DNA of 64,000 nt from Moringa oleifera (GCA_021397835.1 JAJFZO010000747.1:2234501-2298500), one strand, 5' to 3'; shown: positions 1 through 45,330, numbered from the stretch's first letter. Numbers and translations: made by a program. The notes: generated by a model from the letters alone, not told the origin.

Positions 1-711
1 AAATGGACTTCCAGGGCCATTTGTTCGCGTATTTAAACCAGTGAACCACAGGAATACCTAAAGCTCAAATATGAGATTCAAAGATAAACCCTAGGCAGCA
101 TAAGTGGCCTCACTGTCCGATCACAATCTCACATAGCAAATCTACTGCTTCGTTTGTTTCACCCACAAGAAAGAGTTGACTCACATGACTTTGTTGTCCC
201 TTGGCCGTCCTAGCCTCCTAGGCAAGAAAATCACAACCTCCAAGCAAATAACTCCTACCTAAAGCAAATAACTTCTACCTCCCATCTGAGTAACTTCTAC
301 ATGTATCGAGACCATAAACTTCAATATATATCAGGATGAAACCAGAAATTTATCCACATCAAACGGACAGGTGATAAATTTCCAGTTAATATATCCCTGG
401 TGTACATCACACGAGATCTTATAATGAACATTTGTAGAAGTCAGATTCTATATGTATCTTATCTGCATAATCATAAAGGAGAAAATGCCATCATTTGAGA
501 CAAGTTTCCCACCAATACAAATCACTTCCAAAAACAAAGCACTGTTAATAACCATAAGCATTCCAAAACTTAGTCTGCATAGACAAATGAACCGGAAATT
601 ATGCTTCTAACAGGATGAGACACTTGCATAGATACATGTATCTTGTTAACCTTATTCACTGACATAAGTACCAAGCCCAGAAAGAAAAATCCTGTGCAAC
701 TCACAATAGCA
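1..711. other. Upstream flank of the chitinase-like gene
   Basis: No open frame or RNA gene is supported here. The composition is ordinary for a plant intergenic spacer (mixed, moderately AT-rich), and the stretch presumably contains the promoter and 5' leader of the chitinase-like gene that begins at 712. I could not place a convincing TATA box. Confidence 0.4.
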
Positions 712-1627
712 ATGGATTCACATAGGTTTCCAATTTTTCTCCTTCAAGCCCTATTGATCACATTCTTATCATTCCAAGCAGCATCAGCAAACTCTAAGCT
801 ATTTAGAGAATACATTGGAGCTGAGAACAAGGGTGTAAGATTCTCAGACATACCAATCGATTCAAAAGTTGAATTTCACTTCATTCTCTCCTTTGCCATT
901 GACTATACAAACTCTTCCATCTTCACCTTCTCCCACCAATGGAGACTTCAAAGTATACTGGGACACGGAAAACCTCACACCTTCACAAGTTTACTCTATC
1001 ATAGCCCGCCATTCCAATGTTAAGGTGGCTCTCAGTCTTGGTGGTGATACCATAAACAATCGACATGTGCATTTCAGCCCTAAATCAATTAACTCTTGGG
1101 TCAGAAATGCAATTCAATCGATAACACATATAGCAACAGAGTACAATGTGGATGGAATTGATATTGACTATGAGCATTTCTCTGCAGACCCTGATACATT
1201 CACTGAGTGCATCGGACGGCTTCTTTTCTACCTAAAACAAAATCAAGTGGTGTCATTTGCATCAATAGCACCATATGAAAATGATGATGTGCAGCCACAT
1301 TACCTGACTTTGTGGAGGAAATATGGGCATCTTATAGACTATGTTAACTTTCAGTTCTATGCCTATGACAAAGGAATAACTGTTTCTCAGTTCTTGAGAT
1401 ATTTTGAGACGCAAAGCTCTAATTACAAAGGCAGTAAGGTTCTAGTAAGCTTTGGTACTGATGGAAGTGGAGGTTTATCTCCTGACAACGGGTTCTTTCA
1501 TGCTTGCAGCAGGCTTAGAAAAGAGGGTAAACTTCATGGCATATTTATTTGGTCAGCAGATGACTCAAAGAAGACTGATTTCAGATATGAGAAGCAGTCA
1601 CAAAGCTTTTTAGCCAGCACAAAATAA
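712..1627 (+). pseudogene. GH18 chitinase-2-like protein, frameshifted
   Basis: A glycoside hydrolase family 18 protein of the plant chitinase-2-like / RuBisCO-associated-protein group, which hydrolyses or binds beta-1,4-GlcNAc polymers and is normally secreted. The ATG at 712 opens a hydrophobic signal peptide (about residues 1-26, ending AASA) followed by the family start [12 protein letters not shown]. The first frame (712-1023) and the second (entered near 920, stop at 1625-1627) are both family-like but out of register. Skipping one base near 919 would join them into about 304 codons, the usual family length. The GH18 signature DGIDIDYE lies at 1151-1174, with the catalytic Glu codon at 1172-1174, so the active site is intact. 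No intron fits between 900 and 930. It is either a recent pseudogene or a base-calling error in a CT-rich stretch. An upstream in-frame TTG at 643 is not a plausible start. Single exon, convergent with the next gene. Confidence 0.8.
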
Positions 1628-2130
1628 TTTCTCTGTCTCTCTCCCCTTGTTTTATTCTATCAGGTGTTCTTCCCCAGAGAATAGATAAAAATGCTGGTGG
1701 GTACTAATCATGCCCATGAAGAAGAAGCTTCTCAGCAGAAGTATGTAATAGAAGGAAAGAAATAATTGCATACAACCACAAATTGTGGGGAATAGTTCAT
1801 CACATGAAACGTCTTGATGCTATGGTTGTGGCTCTACCATGAGTGTAGGTGCTTTCTTTAATGCTGCAGAAATCCCCTAACGGCTCACATATAGTATTCA
1901 GCAATTTCTGGACAGCTTGAAACTAAATAATAGAAGAAAGTACCAACAACAGGTCACATTACCCAGAAAAATATTCAATTGCAATCAATGACTTAACATG
2001 AATTACATGGAGAAAGTTACCATCACAAAAGGCATCCGAAAAAGAGCTTTCGAGCCCCAGATTGCTTTCAGACAAGATCTCCTCTGGTCTCCAACACAAG
2101 CACCAATCAAAAATCAATCACCTTTACTTC
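1628..2130. other. Spacer between convergent genes
   Basis: About 500 bases between the stops of two convergent genes, presumably their 3' untranslated regions. No coding or repeat signal recognised. Confidence 0.4.
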
Positions 2131-2733
2131 CTAACTATCCCCTTCAGTTTTCCTTATCTTCTTCTTCTTGCTTCTCTGCTCCTCTGATCCAATTTCTCCT
2201 CCCTGTTCAACCTGTTCACTCTTCCTCTTCTTCCTCGCCTCCTTCTTTTCCCCTTCTAATTCCATCTTAACCCCATTTTCTGCTCTACCAATTCGGCCCC
2301 CATTTTCCTCCAATTTATTATTATCAATCTCTTTATCCTCCTCCTTGTTCTTCTTCTTATGCATCTTCTCACTCTCCATCCCCACACGACCATCGACTCC
2401 ATGGCTTAGCTCTCCACCAAACCCCTGACTCCGTTCCTGGTCCAACTCAGCGACTTGACCGGTCCCATTGCCAGCATCCATTCTCCTTTTCAGTTTCTCC
2501 TCCTCGGTGACATCAGATTTCGATCTCTTGTGCTTGCCTTGGGACTTGGAGGAAAGATTCAGTTCCTTGTGTAGATTAGACAACTCACTGAACGCAACGG
2601 AGGCCCGTCGAAGGTACGCGCTAATGGCCTGGGACGCGCCATTATCAGCGGAGGAGAACTTGGAGATGATAGAAGCAGCTTTGCTGATAGAGATCGGGGC
2701 CGTGGAGATGACCTTACCAGAAACCGTCTTCAT
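2131..2733 (-). CDS. Lysine-rich plant protein of unknown function
   Basis: A single-exon gene of 200 codons plus TAG, with its ATG at 2731-2733. The N-terminal ~60 residues (starting MKTVSGKVIST, with SKAASIISKF and QAISAYLRRAS) look like a conserved, probably helical module. The rest is low-complexity and highly charged, with clusters such as GKHKRSK, KKEARKKRKSE and SKKKKIRK that could act as nuclear localisation signals. No catalytic motif or membrane segment is visible. I recall similar plant proteins annotated only as hypothetical, so no function or symbol is given. Several open frames on the opposite strand here (rich in Ser, Phe and Leu) are shadows of its lysine/glutamate-rich codons. 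A nuclear role is inference from composition only. Confidence 0.75.
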   Translation of the reverse strand: MKTVSGKVISTAPISISKAASIISKFSSADNGASQAISAYLRRASVAFSELSNLHKELNLSSKSQGKHKRSKSDVTEEEKLKRRMDAGNGTGQVAELDQERSQGFGGELSHGVDGRVGMESEKMHKKKNKEEDKEIDNNKLEENGGRIGRAENGVKMELEGEKKEARKKRKSEQVEQGGEIGSEEQRSKKKKIRKTEGDS

Positions 2734-2889
2734 ATTTCGGGCCTAGGGCTCTCCTCGGAGGTACTAGGGTTTAAGAAAACCGAGAAGGTGGCCTCTGTTT
2801 AAGTCGGTAGGAGATGGCTAGGGTTTATGCCCAATGTGTCGCAGAAGCATTACTTGAGGTGCCCAGTAGTCCGTTTAAGGTTCCATAGT

Positions 2890-4555
2890 GACTGCCAGTT
2901 ATTTTTAAAAAAAAACAAATTAGGATAAAAATTTATCAAATCACATATTTATTTATAAATTATTAATTAAATTTTTGTGTTTAAAAATAAATAAAATTTA
3001 ATTTATAATTAAATTAAATTTTTTAAAAAATTGGAATTTAAAAATTTTTAAATTAAAATTATTATATTAAAAAACATTTCAAAATTTTTTAGCATTAAAA
3101 ATATATTTTTAAAAAATTTTATATTGTTAAAAATTTTAAAAATTTAAATTTAAATTAAAAATTATTTAAATTTGGATGATGAATTTAAAATAAAATAAAA
3201 AATTTATTTAAGTTATTTTTAAATATTTTAATAATAAGACATTTCAATTTTTTATAATCATTTAAATTAAGATTCAATTTAGATTTAATTTATTTTTTTA
3301 AATATAAATATTTTATTCATAATATAATATAAATATAAGATTTTTATGAAACTTTTATTTAATTTTTTTACAAAGAATATTACAATTTTTAAATCTAATA
3401 GAAGGTTTTAGAGAATTTTAATATTTATATATTAAATTTTGATTTATTAATTTAATTTATATTAAATTTTATTAAAAATTTTAAATATTTAAATTAAAAA
3501 TTTTATAATAAATTTTGATTTAAAAAATTTACAAAAAATATTTAAGTTAATTTTAAATTTTTAAAAATATATTTTTCTAAATTTGTAAAATTAAAATTTT
3601 AAAAAATTTATATAAAATATATTTTACATTAAAAATTATTCAAATTTGAGAAATAGATTGAAAATAAGGTGAAATTTTCTTTTAAATTATTTTGACTATT
3701 TTAATAATCAAAACACTTAAAAATTTTATAATTATTTGAATTAAAGATTAATTTAAATCAAATTAATAAATTAATATAAAATAAATATTAAAATTTTATA
3801 AAATTTTTAGACAACTAACTTTAATTAAACTTCAGCACAAAAGATTATGAAAAAAATGAATGATATTTTATTGTTAAAAATATTTAAAGATAAACTCTAA
3901 ATTTTATTTTAAATCATCTTTAAATTTTTATTTTCGATAACATTTAAATTAAATAAATTAAAATGTTCAAAAATGCAAAATAAAAGTGAATATAATAATA
4001 ATTATTATTATTATTATTAGTTAATTTAATTAACACACTTATTAGTATAATGAAATGCAAAAATATAATTTATATTGATATTTAAAAAAAATCTATTTAG
4101 ATTTAGTCTTGAAAATTGTGATCGTTTACACTTAAATTTATGATTATTAAAATATCTAAGATTCTCACTTGATGAAACCCTAAATGACTAATTAAATTGT
4201 TTCTGATATTAAAAATAATATTGTAGCTAACATAAAATCTAAATAAGTCTTTTATAAAATTTATAACTTTTTAACAAGTATTTGATTACTAATAAATAAT
4301 TTTTTAGTTTAACATAAAATTATGATTATTTTTCAAAATTATTAATTTCAAATATTCGTTCATGATAAATAATATTTTATTTAATTATAAATGCAGTTTG
4401 AGTATCATATTTTCATAAAATATTAACACATATATTTTAGTCTTTATAATAAATTTAACATATTCCATTCTTTACTTTTTATAAGATTGTAATTTAATTT
4501 TTTATTTTAGTTTTATGTTTTTAAAATTTTTTGATACTTAATCAAGTTAACGGGT
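2890..4555. repeat. Very AT-rich intergenic repeat tract
   Basis: Almost entirely A and T, with no coding capacity. It contains repeated units: 3181-3240 and 3661-3720 align to each other (AAATTATTTT-type core followed by TTTTAATAAT), about 480 bases apart in the same orientation. Related sequence in the opposite orientation appears at 3861-3910 and far away at 45861-45900, 46320-46370 and 48461-48510. This suggests a dispersed family and not just random AT drift. Confidence 0.5.
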
Positions 4556-5192
4556 GCTTTAACCAATCTTTCAAGAAATTTTATTTGATAACTATGAAGG
4601 ATGTCCCACCAAAGCAAGAATGACAAGACATCACCACCGAAAGGAAGCTCTCCTTCGAGACTCCTCCAACAAAAGACAAGGACACATCAAAAGGGAAAAG
4701 ATTCCCATTCAAGTGCAAGGAGACACCACCAGAGAAAAAGAAAAACAATAAGAAGGCTTTCCTCACTATAAAAAGAGAACTTGAAAACCCAAGAGGCAGG
4801 CTTTTCAACTTCCAAGACTTTTCATCAAATACACTCCATCTCCAAAGCTTTCATCCCAAATTCCAGAAGATCCCGACAATCTTCTCTATACACAAACCCC
4901 TTCTCCAAAAATCTCAAACACCTCAAGAGCTCATAGTTTATGAGCAAATACTTTCTGTACTACAAATTAGAGGATTATACCTGGCAACAATTTTGTAAGA
5001 TCTACCTTATGTTTCTATTTTGTTTTTAAAGTTTGCAATATCGTGTCTTTATTGTATTACACTTTGTTTTAATAAATTTCAGTGTTAATGTTTTATGCTT
5101 CCAATTCATTGTTTTATATCTTCCATTATTCGTCTAGGTAGCCCCGCATACCGCTAGTCTAGTAGATCCATCCCACAACATGGTATTAATGC
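4556..5192 (+). mobile_element. LTR- or pararetrovirus-like control region relic
   Basis: A compositionally distinct, purine-rich, higher-complexity block within AT-rich DNA. It shows a TATA box (CTATAAAAAG near 4767-4776), a leader-like stretch, a poly(A) signal AATAAA near 5072, and, after CATCCCACAACA, the sequence TGGTATTAATGC at about 5180. That last element resembles the plant tRNA-Met primer-binding site (TGGTATCAGAGC) in its first half. Promoter, poly(A) signal and primer site in this order are typical of a plant LTR retrotransposon end (a solo or decayed LTR plus primer site) or of the intergenic region of an endogenous caulimovirid. No gag, movement or reverse-transcriptase coding frame adjoins it, so it is at most a non-coding remnant. 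The choice between LTR and pararetrovirus is open. Confidence 0.4.
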
Positions 5193-5930
5193 ATATATAT
5201 AACTTAATAGCGATGAAATTCAAAATTTTAAATTATTTTTTATAATTTAAAAACATATTTAAAAATAAAAAAAGTCTATTTTTTCATAGTATTATGATTT
5301 TTATATAATTTAAAACTCAAAAGTTTGACTTATATGTTACCAAAAAATAATAAATGCGAATTTCTTGAATAAGAGAAGAGTAATAATGGTTCATATTTTT
5401 TGAAAATCACATTAGATGCAAGTGGAAGAATGTAAATAGAAAATTTACTAATAAAAAAAGTTGTAATATATTTCAAACTTAAAAAAATCAATATTTTATA
5501 CCAATTTTAAATTTTAATAACACATGTTTTCCTAAAAAAAATTAAGATTAATATCTTTGGCTAAGTATATATAATAAGAATTATATATTTCATTCTAATA
5601 TGATATTATGTTTCTCTAATGAATTAAAGAACATATTTCAACTATTAAATATTCTTTTAATCAAATAATAAGAAAATATATATTAGGTAATTATTGAAAT
5701 AATATTTATATTATTTACATTTTCAATAAATTTTTTATATTTTATTAAGTTAATACACAAAATAATATTAGTTTGATTCAATTCCATCATTGCTTTTAAT
5801 TTTTTATATAAATAATTTAAATTACTTAAAATTTTTTAAAAATATATAAATTTATTCAAGCTATCAATACAAAATATTTCACAAATTTTATAATATTAGA
5901 ATTTTAAAATTTTCTAATATTTTAGTATTA
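5193..5930. other. AT-rich spacer before NRPC1
   Basis: AT-rich DNA with no coding frame. The composition changes sharply at about 5930, where the likely NRPC1 transcribed leader begins. Confidence 0.4.
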
Positions 5931-6209
5931 AGGCTTTCCTCACGGACTAAGTTCGAATCCTCTACTTCTTTTGCTGCAAAGCCTGTTCATTGTCGCTTTG
6001 CTCAAAACCCTCCCGCCCAGCACTCTACGCCCCTAAACCCCAATATCTTTTGTCGTCTTCAAGCTCAGGTCCTTTGGGAAGGAGGACGACACTACCTCTC
6101 TTGTCAACATAGTGAGTCCTGTTTTCTCGAAATTCATTTTTTCGTATCTATTTATGTGTGTATATGTAGTGAGGGTTTTGGTTGGTTCTCTGCAGCGTTG
6201 GTGGGAGAG
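5931..6209 (+). promoter_or_regulatory. NRPC1 5' leader with probable UTR intron
   Basis: Mixed-composition leader upstream of the NRPC1 start codon. A donor GTGAGT at 6112 and an acceptor TTCTCTGCAG ending at 6195 could remove a short 5'UTR intron (6112-6195) just before the ATG at 6210. The transcription start is not resolved. Confidence 0.45.
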
Positions 6210-29118
<22,909 letters not shown>

Positions 29119-29842
29119 ATTCACCAAAGTGGTTCTGGATTCCGACACAGGATCTGCCTTCTTAATGTTGCACAGTAAAGGAAATATGCACAAGCAGATA
29201 GTTCTGTTTCCTCAGCTTGCGCTGTCAGATATGAATGGCAATTCTTTCAGTAAAATCTGTGCCTGAACAAACACCCATCATGTTTTTGCCTTCAAGTGAT
29301 CATTCATTACGTTTTCCTTTACTTGGACAGCATGGAGTAGAGAAGGTTGAGGTTTTATTGTAAAGTTAGATTCTTAATAGCAACTATGACTAACAGGAGC
29401 TCCATAAGGTGCCCTGAAAAGATTGGTGTGACCTGCCATTTTCGCTTTTCTATCAGTCTGAACATCTTGTAAATAGAATAATTGAGGAACAAAGTAAATG
29501 ATAACCATAGTATTCAAGTTACTTCTTAGAAAATCTCTTTTCCAATATATCATCTCTTTTAGTCATCAAGCTTTAGGCTTTTGCCAATACAAGTAGCAGC
29601 ATTTCAAGCAAGGTAAAAAAAACCCTTGCAACCATGGGCAAACACCAAAAAAAAAAAAAAAGAGATGCTGATGCTATGTAATTTTCATTAGTGCCCAATA
29701 CCAAATGTTCTGCATTAAAAGACTATATCTAGAAGAAAATCTTGAGGAATCCAACTGGATCATTAATGAGAATGTTATGCAAAATAGAAAAACCTGAGAA
29801 AGAATTTTGCTCCATATGTACAGTATGGTCTGATCCTTTTGC
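29119..29842. other. Spacer between convergent NRPC1 and BTB genes
   Basis: About 720 bases holding the 3' untranslated regions of both genes. A run of 15 or more A residues occurs near 29645-29661. No further coding signal recognised. Confidence 0.4.
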
Positions 29843-32280
29843 TTACTCTGAATAGCCAGAAAGTGTTATTTGTAAGTGGGGATTATCGGGTTCGGTCATG
29901 TACTGCTTGATGAAAGCTCTTCTCCACCACACCTCGAATGCTCTCTGAATGTTGGGACAGTCATCCCCTTTATTGAGAAATCTGTCAAACCAATTCAGCA
30001 GAATAACCTGCTGTTGTTGCAACGATAGAGTGAGTATCGTCTGGCCGAGTCCTTCTTCGACCAACTTCCTGTCCACTGATCTAGACGCCCTTCTCATCCA
30101 TCCGAAGTCTTCGTAAAGAGCTTCTAACCATGTCGATAGCAAAGCAAACCGGGTATCTTTTGGCACCAAGACAAGTCCTCTCCCAATCGCAACACAAAGC
30201 TGTGCCGTGATTTTACTGATTTCATGCCTATACAAGGTAGGAATCTTGGAATGGAGAATTGCAAGCTCCTTCTGATCTGCCCATAATTTCACAAAGTCAT
30301 CTCCCATTTTCTTGTCAATCAGAATATCAACCATCCATTGCAAATTATCAGCTTCTCTCGCTATTTCAGTCATCAAAACCCCTCGATCTCTCTTGCTTTC
30401 ATCTGTGCATGTAGCTTCAGATAAGCAAAGTACCAGACAGCTCAGACACCTATGGCAAAGATTATAAAGGGTATCTTTAGAAACATCGGGCTTGTTCTTG
30501 TGATCAGATGAATCTTCTCTTAGTAATCGAGAAACTAGAACTTTCATTTCTCGACGTGCTTTGTCATCTTTGGCTTGTAAAACACCAGTCATCATCATCA
30601 AGAAGATGTCATCTGCTCTAGTCGAAGTAGATGGTTGGCAGGATACTCTCTGGAGAATTTCGGTCACAGAAGTATGAAGCTCGAGCTGAGTGAGATGAGA
30701 TATTACTCTCTCTTCTTCATCCTCCGACCATGGAACAGCTTCTAAGTACTCTAAGCATGACATGATCCCCGCATCAAACATGATCGCCGCAGAAACCTAC
30801 AATTTAATACTTAATATTACAGATATTTCACTATGGCAGAATACAGAGAAGAGAAACCCAGAATTGGCAGTGAATAAAGCACAAACGAATAACATACCCC
30901 AATTAAACAGATACATAGAGCAGAACACAGATCTCATCTCTCCTTTTTCATCACTAAGAAACCAAACTATTAAGAAAATTTCCTTAACCCAAGCAACAAG
31001 GCAATATCTTCTGTCCATTGAATCTTAAATTCAAGGTCTTTCTTACTGATATTGCCTGTTGTTCACAAGAATCAAAGCAAATTGAGCTAAAATTGAAAAT
31101 GTTGAATCAAGGCAATAGCTTCTATCTTCTATGTTATTTGGTTTTTGAATAATGCCAATGTGTTCTGCTCTGTCTAGCCATGTTCTTCTATTGACACCCA
31201 CTTGAGATGTGTTCTGTTCTGTCTAGCTATGTTCTTCTATTAACACCCACTAGAGCTCATGGAAATTGTGAAGAAAAGTGGTGTGATTTAGGCCAGAATT
31301 CTAAAGCTCGATTCAACAAGGACATTCATGAATCTTCCTCTGCTAGATGTAACTAAGAACATATGCATTTCTTCCAAGATCATCAAAGCAAAGAAATTGC
31401 AGGAATCCAACCTGAAGAAAACAGTTCAAGATGATATCTTGTTTCTTATAAAATTTGCGGAAAAAGTAGTAAAAGAAGCAATAGTGACAAGCTCATGGCA
31501 TTTAGTATAAGGTGATATTTTGTAATCAATTGCTTGGAATTCTGAGAACATAATTATCAATTCCTCCAATTTTCTCGGCAACCAAGCAGAGGATAACAAA
31601 ACCCATTAATCAAGAAAGGGGATAAACCAAAAGGAAAGAAAACAAGGACAGGACATATAGAAATAAATGTATACCTTAAGCAAAGCCAAGACTTTGTTGA
31701 CATTCTCACCAGACAATCTCCTCTTTAATTCATCGCAGTACATCAAGGCCACAGTCTCCACATACACCTCCACATCATCGCAGTCACTTATCTCCACTGA
31801 ATGAGACATCATCTCTCTCTCTCCTCTTTGACATAGCTTCTCTGCAAAGAACCTGCTCTTCTCTGCTAAGACCCTCTTGTGCACATCCATTGAGGCCTTG
31901 TACCCATCTTTAGCGACCACCGTGAGCTTTACATCACCTGGCCCCAGTCCCCATTTTCCGGTGCAACTGCTATTCTTGAACTCGGCGAGGATCTTAACGA
32001 CTCGGGCCTGGGATTTCTTGCGAGCTTCTTCAAGGGATTTGGACTCCCGGTGGTGCTCGTCAGTCATCATGTCGAAGAGAGTAGGGTGAGGATGGCTCGA
32101 GTGAGGCGAGGGCTGACTTGATTCAGTGGACGGAGGAGGAGGAGGAGGCGGTGGTGGGGAGGAAGAAGGAGAATAAAGCCTAGCGAGTTTTGCTGTGTGG
32201 GTTCTTGACGGTGAGAAAGAGAGAGTTGGGTCCGAGATAAAACCCTGCTTTATCATTGTTGATACTTCTCTTGATGCCAT
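29843..32280 (-). CDS. BTB/POZ domain-containing protein
   Basis: Two coding exons on the minus strand, 32280-31675 and 30796-29843, joined in phase 0 across a GT-AG intron, giving 519 residues. The N-terminus has a Ser/Pro-rich, disordered segment with a run of nine Pro (residues 42-50). The BTB/POZ fold covers about residues 115-190 (GDVKLTVVAKDGYKASMDVH, then KSRFFAEKL). The remaining ~320 residues, including SCLEYLEAVPWSEDEEERV and a long helical C-terminus, match the layout of the plant At1g63850-type BTB family. BTB proteins often act as CUL3 ubiquitin-ligase adaptors; that role is inferred here. Upstream, a CACGTG G-box lies at 32742-32747. It is convergent with NRPC1 and co-directional with phototropin 1. 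Confidence 0.88.
31160..31257. repeat. 49-base tandem duplication in the BTB intron
   Basis: GTGTTCTGYTCTGTCTAGC followed by ATGTTCTTCTATT and ACACCCACT occurs twice, starting at 31160 and 31209, with few differences. Confidence 0.7.
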
Positions 32281-34190
32281 TGAAGCTACCTACCCAGAGA
32301 TAGAGAAACAAACAAGCAAGAGATCAATACTAGTCTTTGCTAGGAATCAAGAAAAGAGAAATGGGTTTGTCTCAGAAAGTTCAGAGAGTAAGCTCATAAA
32401 CAAGGAAACAAAAATTTTCTTGACAACTAGAGAGAGGAAGAGAGTATTTTCTAGGAAAGTAGAGAAAGTGGGTGAAGTGAAGTACAAAATTTTCTGGGAA
32501 AGAAGAGACATAAAGAAAAGAAGACTGGAACTTTTCCGGGAAAGCATAAGGAGAAAGAGGTGCCGAGGAGAGAGAGGAGAGCACCAAGAGGAATCCAAGA
32601 AATGGAAGGAGAGCTATGGATCTGTGAGTCAGGAGTGCACGTTAAATAATGTAGAAGATATGATTACAAGCCTTAAAAAACAGTTCTTTCTTTTTCCTCT
32701 TCTTCCCTTACATCAAGGAGGGAGACAAAGATTATTGCTTACACGTGCAAATCTCACGGGAGCCATAACCACTCCTGTCACATGATTTGATCAATCTAAT
32801 TACCATGATCATACTCCGTGATTGGTGTTAATTCATCTTTGATCACAGAAAGTTAATACTTTTAGAGGAAGCAGAGGATCTTTCTCTACAGGTTTTCAGG
32901 TTTCGGCTCTGTTTAGTGACTGTCATTTCACTTCTATGTGGATTGCTTGTTTGCTGCTGGACCAACAAACAACAAGCATCTTATCTTTAATATCTTCCTC
33001 CAATTTTGTGCCAATCTCTTCTCTTTCTTTTCACTTCCTCCATTATTGGGTTCCTGTTTGTATTAGTGCTTGATTGAAAAGAAAATGAAGAACACCAAGA
33101 ACTGTATTTCTATATTGCTTTGCTTCCATGGATGTCATGCTTACACCATTTGTTAAAGATGACTTGGGTATGTGATATGGATGAAAATGAATCTAGTTTT
33201 GTCTGAATTGACTGAGATAAGAATTTTTACGTAGTCAGATTTTTAATCAAATGTTAGTGCTCATGGCCCATTTGGCATTAATTTTCACCAAAATTTGGTA
33301 ACATTATTGAGTTTCTTTCAACAGAAATTTATTTCAAGATGGGAAGACAACTTCATGTTTGATTAGGTTCTTGGTTAGGTCTTTTACCGTCATTATCACC
33401 ATAACACCATTGTCCTAAATGCAAAGAACATAAAGAAAGTGATGTGTAAACGATGAGGGAACGGGGCATTAAAAATAGTGAAATTAGAAAGAAAACTTTG
33501 TAGGGAAGTAATGGGAACAGTTACAATTTGCTCTAATCAGATTGAATCAGAGTGTATCTGTCCAAGAATTTTTATCAGAAAAGCCTTGTAGTGGCTCCAA
33601 TGTGGCTAGAATTGTTGTGCAGATCAAAATCAACCTTACCTAGATGACTAATTCACCGATATTGTTCACCAGATTTACTAAATAGGAGATCAGACAGGTT
33701 TTAGTACATGTTGCTTGGCTGATTTCAAATGGGTAGCAATTCTTGGCTACCATAAGAGAGCCTTTGACAATTGATATGCTGTTGGGAGAAGAAAATGAGG
33801 CACGATGAACAAGAAAATGCATGTGGGAATGAATCAGAGAGAGGAGGCAAAACAGGGGGAGAAAGCTAATTCGATAGCAAAACTTCTGAAGTACCAACAG
33901 GAAATAGATAACAGAAAATTACACCATGGACACATTACAGATGACTTTTTCAGTTTTCTTCCAGCTTCAACCACTAATGACAATGCCACGGGTGAAATAC
34001 AAGTGATGCAAACTAAACTATTATTTCCAACAGAACGAGAAGCTCTTGATAGCCTTTCATTGGATTTACCTGGATGAGACGCGGTTTCATAGCATTCAGA
34101 TCTGCAGAGTAACTTCCAGTTTAGATTATTTATTTCTGAAAATGTATTGCATAAAAGATTTGTGGTGAAAATAAGAAATAGGTAGACCTC
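32281..34190. other. Spacer between BTB promoter and phototropin 3' end
   Basis: The left part (about 32281-32680) is purine-rich on the + strand and probably forms the pyrimidine-rich leader of the BTB gene. A G-box CACGTG lies at 32742-32747. The rest is mixed-composition DNA with no recognisable gene. The 3' untranslated region of phototropin lies just left of 34191. Confidence 0.4.
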
Positions 34191-44357
<10,167 letters not shown>

Positions 44358-45330
44358 TCCTGCATCACCAAAAACATCCAGAACTCAAAACAACCATACG
44401 GACATTACGAGAAGAACCTGTCAGTCGAAACATTACTGGATTTAGTGGCCGTGTATATATGCATCATATATGAGGCAGTTGATAAGCAGCGTGTACTGGT
44501 GGTGGGGCAAAGACAAGAACTGGACTGAAGCCATTGGAGGCGATGTTTTCAAGGGTGTTTACGTCAGTTCACTTCTCTTTTATGCAGAGAGAACTCTGCA
44601 AGCCTCAAGTTTTAGGGTAATTTGGGAATGAAGTTAGGTGGCTTGATAGTGAAATAGGAACAGGAAAACAGGAAAACAAGAAACTTGTTAGATTGTCAGA
44701 GCTGTTCGCTGATCAAAAAGCTCTGTAAGAACAGCAGTTATGCCGGCTACTGAGAGAGGAAGATGAAACAGAAGATTAAAAACAAAAGATAGTATTACTG
44801 CCTATGTAACATGAAACTTCATGGTACTGGATTTGGCTAACTCTCTGGACTGTAACAGAGAACCGGAACTCAAACTCTGCTTGGTTAAGAAGAAAGTTAC
44901 AGCTGGAAAAGAAAAGTAAACAAGATGGAAAAGAAAACAAAGTAAAACACTAATGGGTATGTAAAAACTACCTCAAGCAGCAAGAAGGCTCTGCAAATTA
45001 AATCCAATCCTTCGTTTTCTTTGTCTGAAAAGAGAAACAGTTGACAAAAGAGACTGATTTCTAAGCAACCATTGAAGAGAAGCTTTGCTGCGTTATATTT
45101 TCATAGAAAGAATCAATGATCGAGAAGGTTGCAGGAGCAGAGAGAGATATAAGAGAGAAGAGACGAGAAGGTAATAGAGCAGAAACAAGTTTTAATTAAT
45201 GGGCGAAAGAGAACAGATGACGAATGATTGTTGGAAACTGGTTCTTCGGCTCCCCATCCCTCCGCACCTGAAAATCACATGGCTTCTGCTCGTGTCCCCA
45301 TACACGTGCGGTTGTGCCCTTTGATCGATC
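44358..45330 (-). promoter_or_regulatory. Phototropin 5' leader intron and promoter
   Basis: On the minus strand a splice acceptor (GGTGATGCAG) ends three bases before the ATG region, at 44360, and a donor GAG|GTAGTT is at 44973/44972, so a 5'UTR intron of about 610 bases is likely (44361-44971). A G-box CACGTG lies at 45303-45308. A CT/GA-rich leader occupies about 45120-45180. The transcription start is not resolved. Confidence 0.5.

Noticed and set aside
643..711. Longer start for the chitinase-like gene
   Set aside because: It would begin at a TTG. The ATG at 712 directly precedes a good signal peptide.
32195..32785. 196-codon open frame on the + strand over the BTB promoter
   Set aside because: Purine-rich, Lys/Arg/Glu-dominated sequence with no domain. 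It overlaps the BTB start and leader antisense and is best seen as a compositional shadow.
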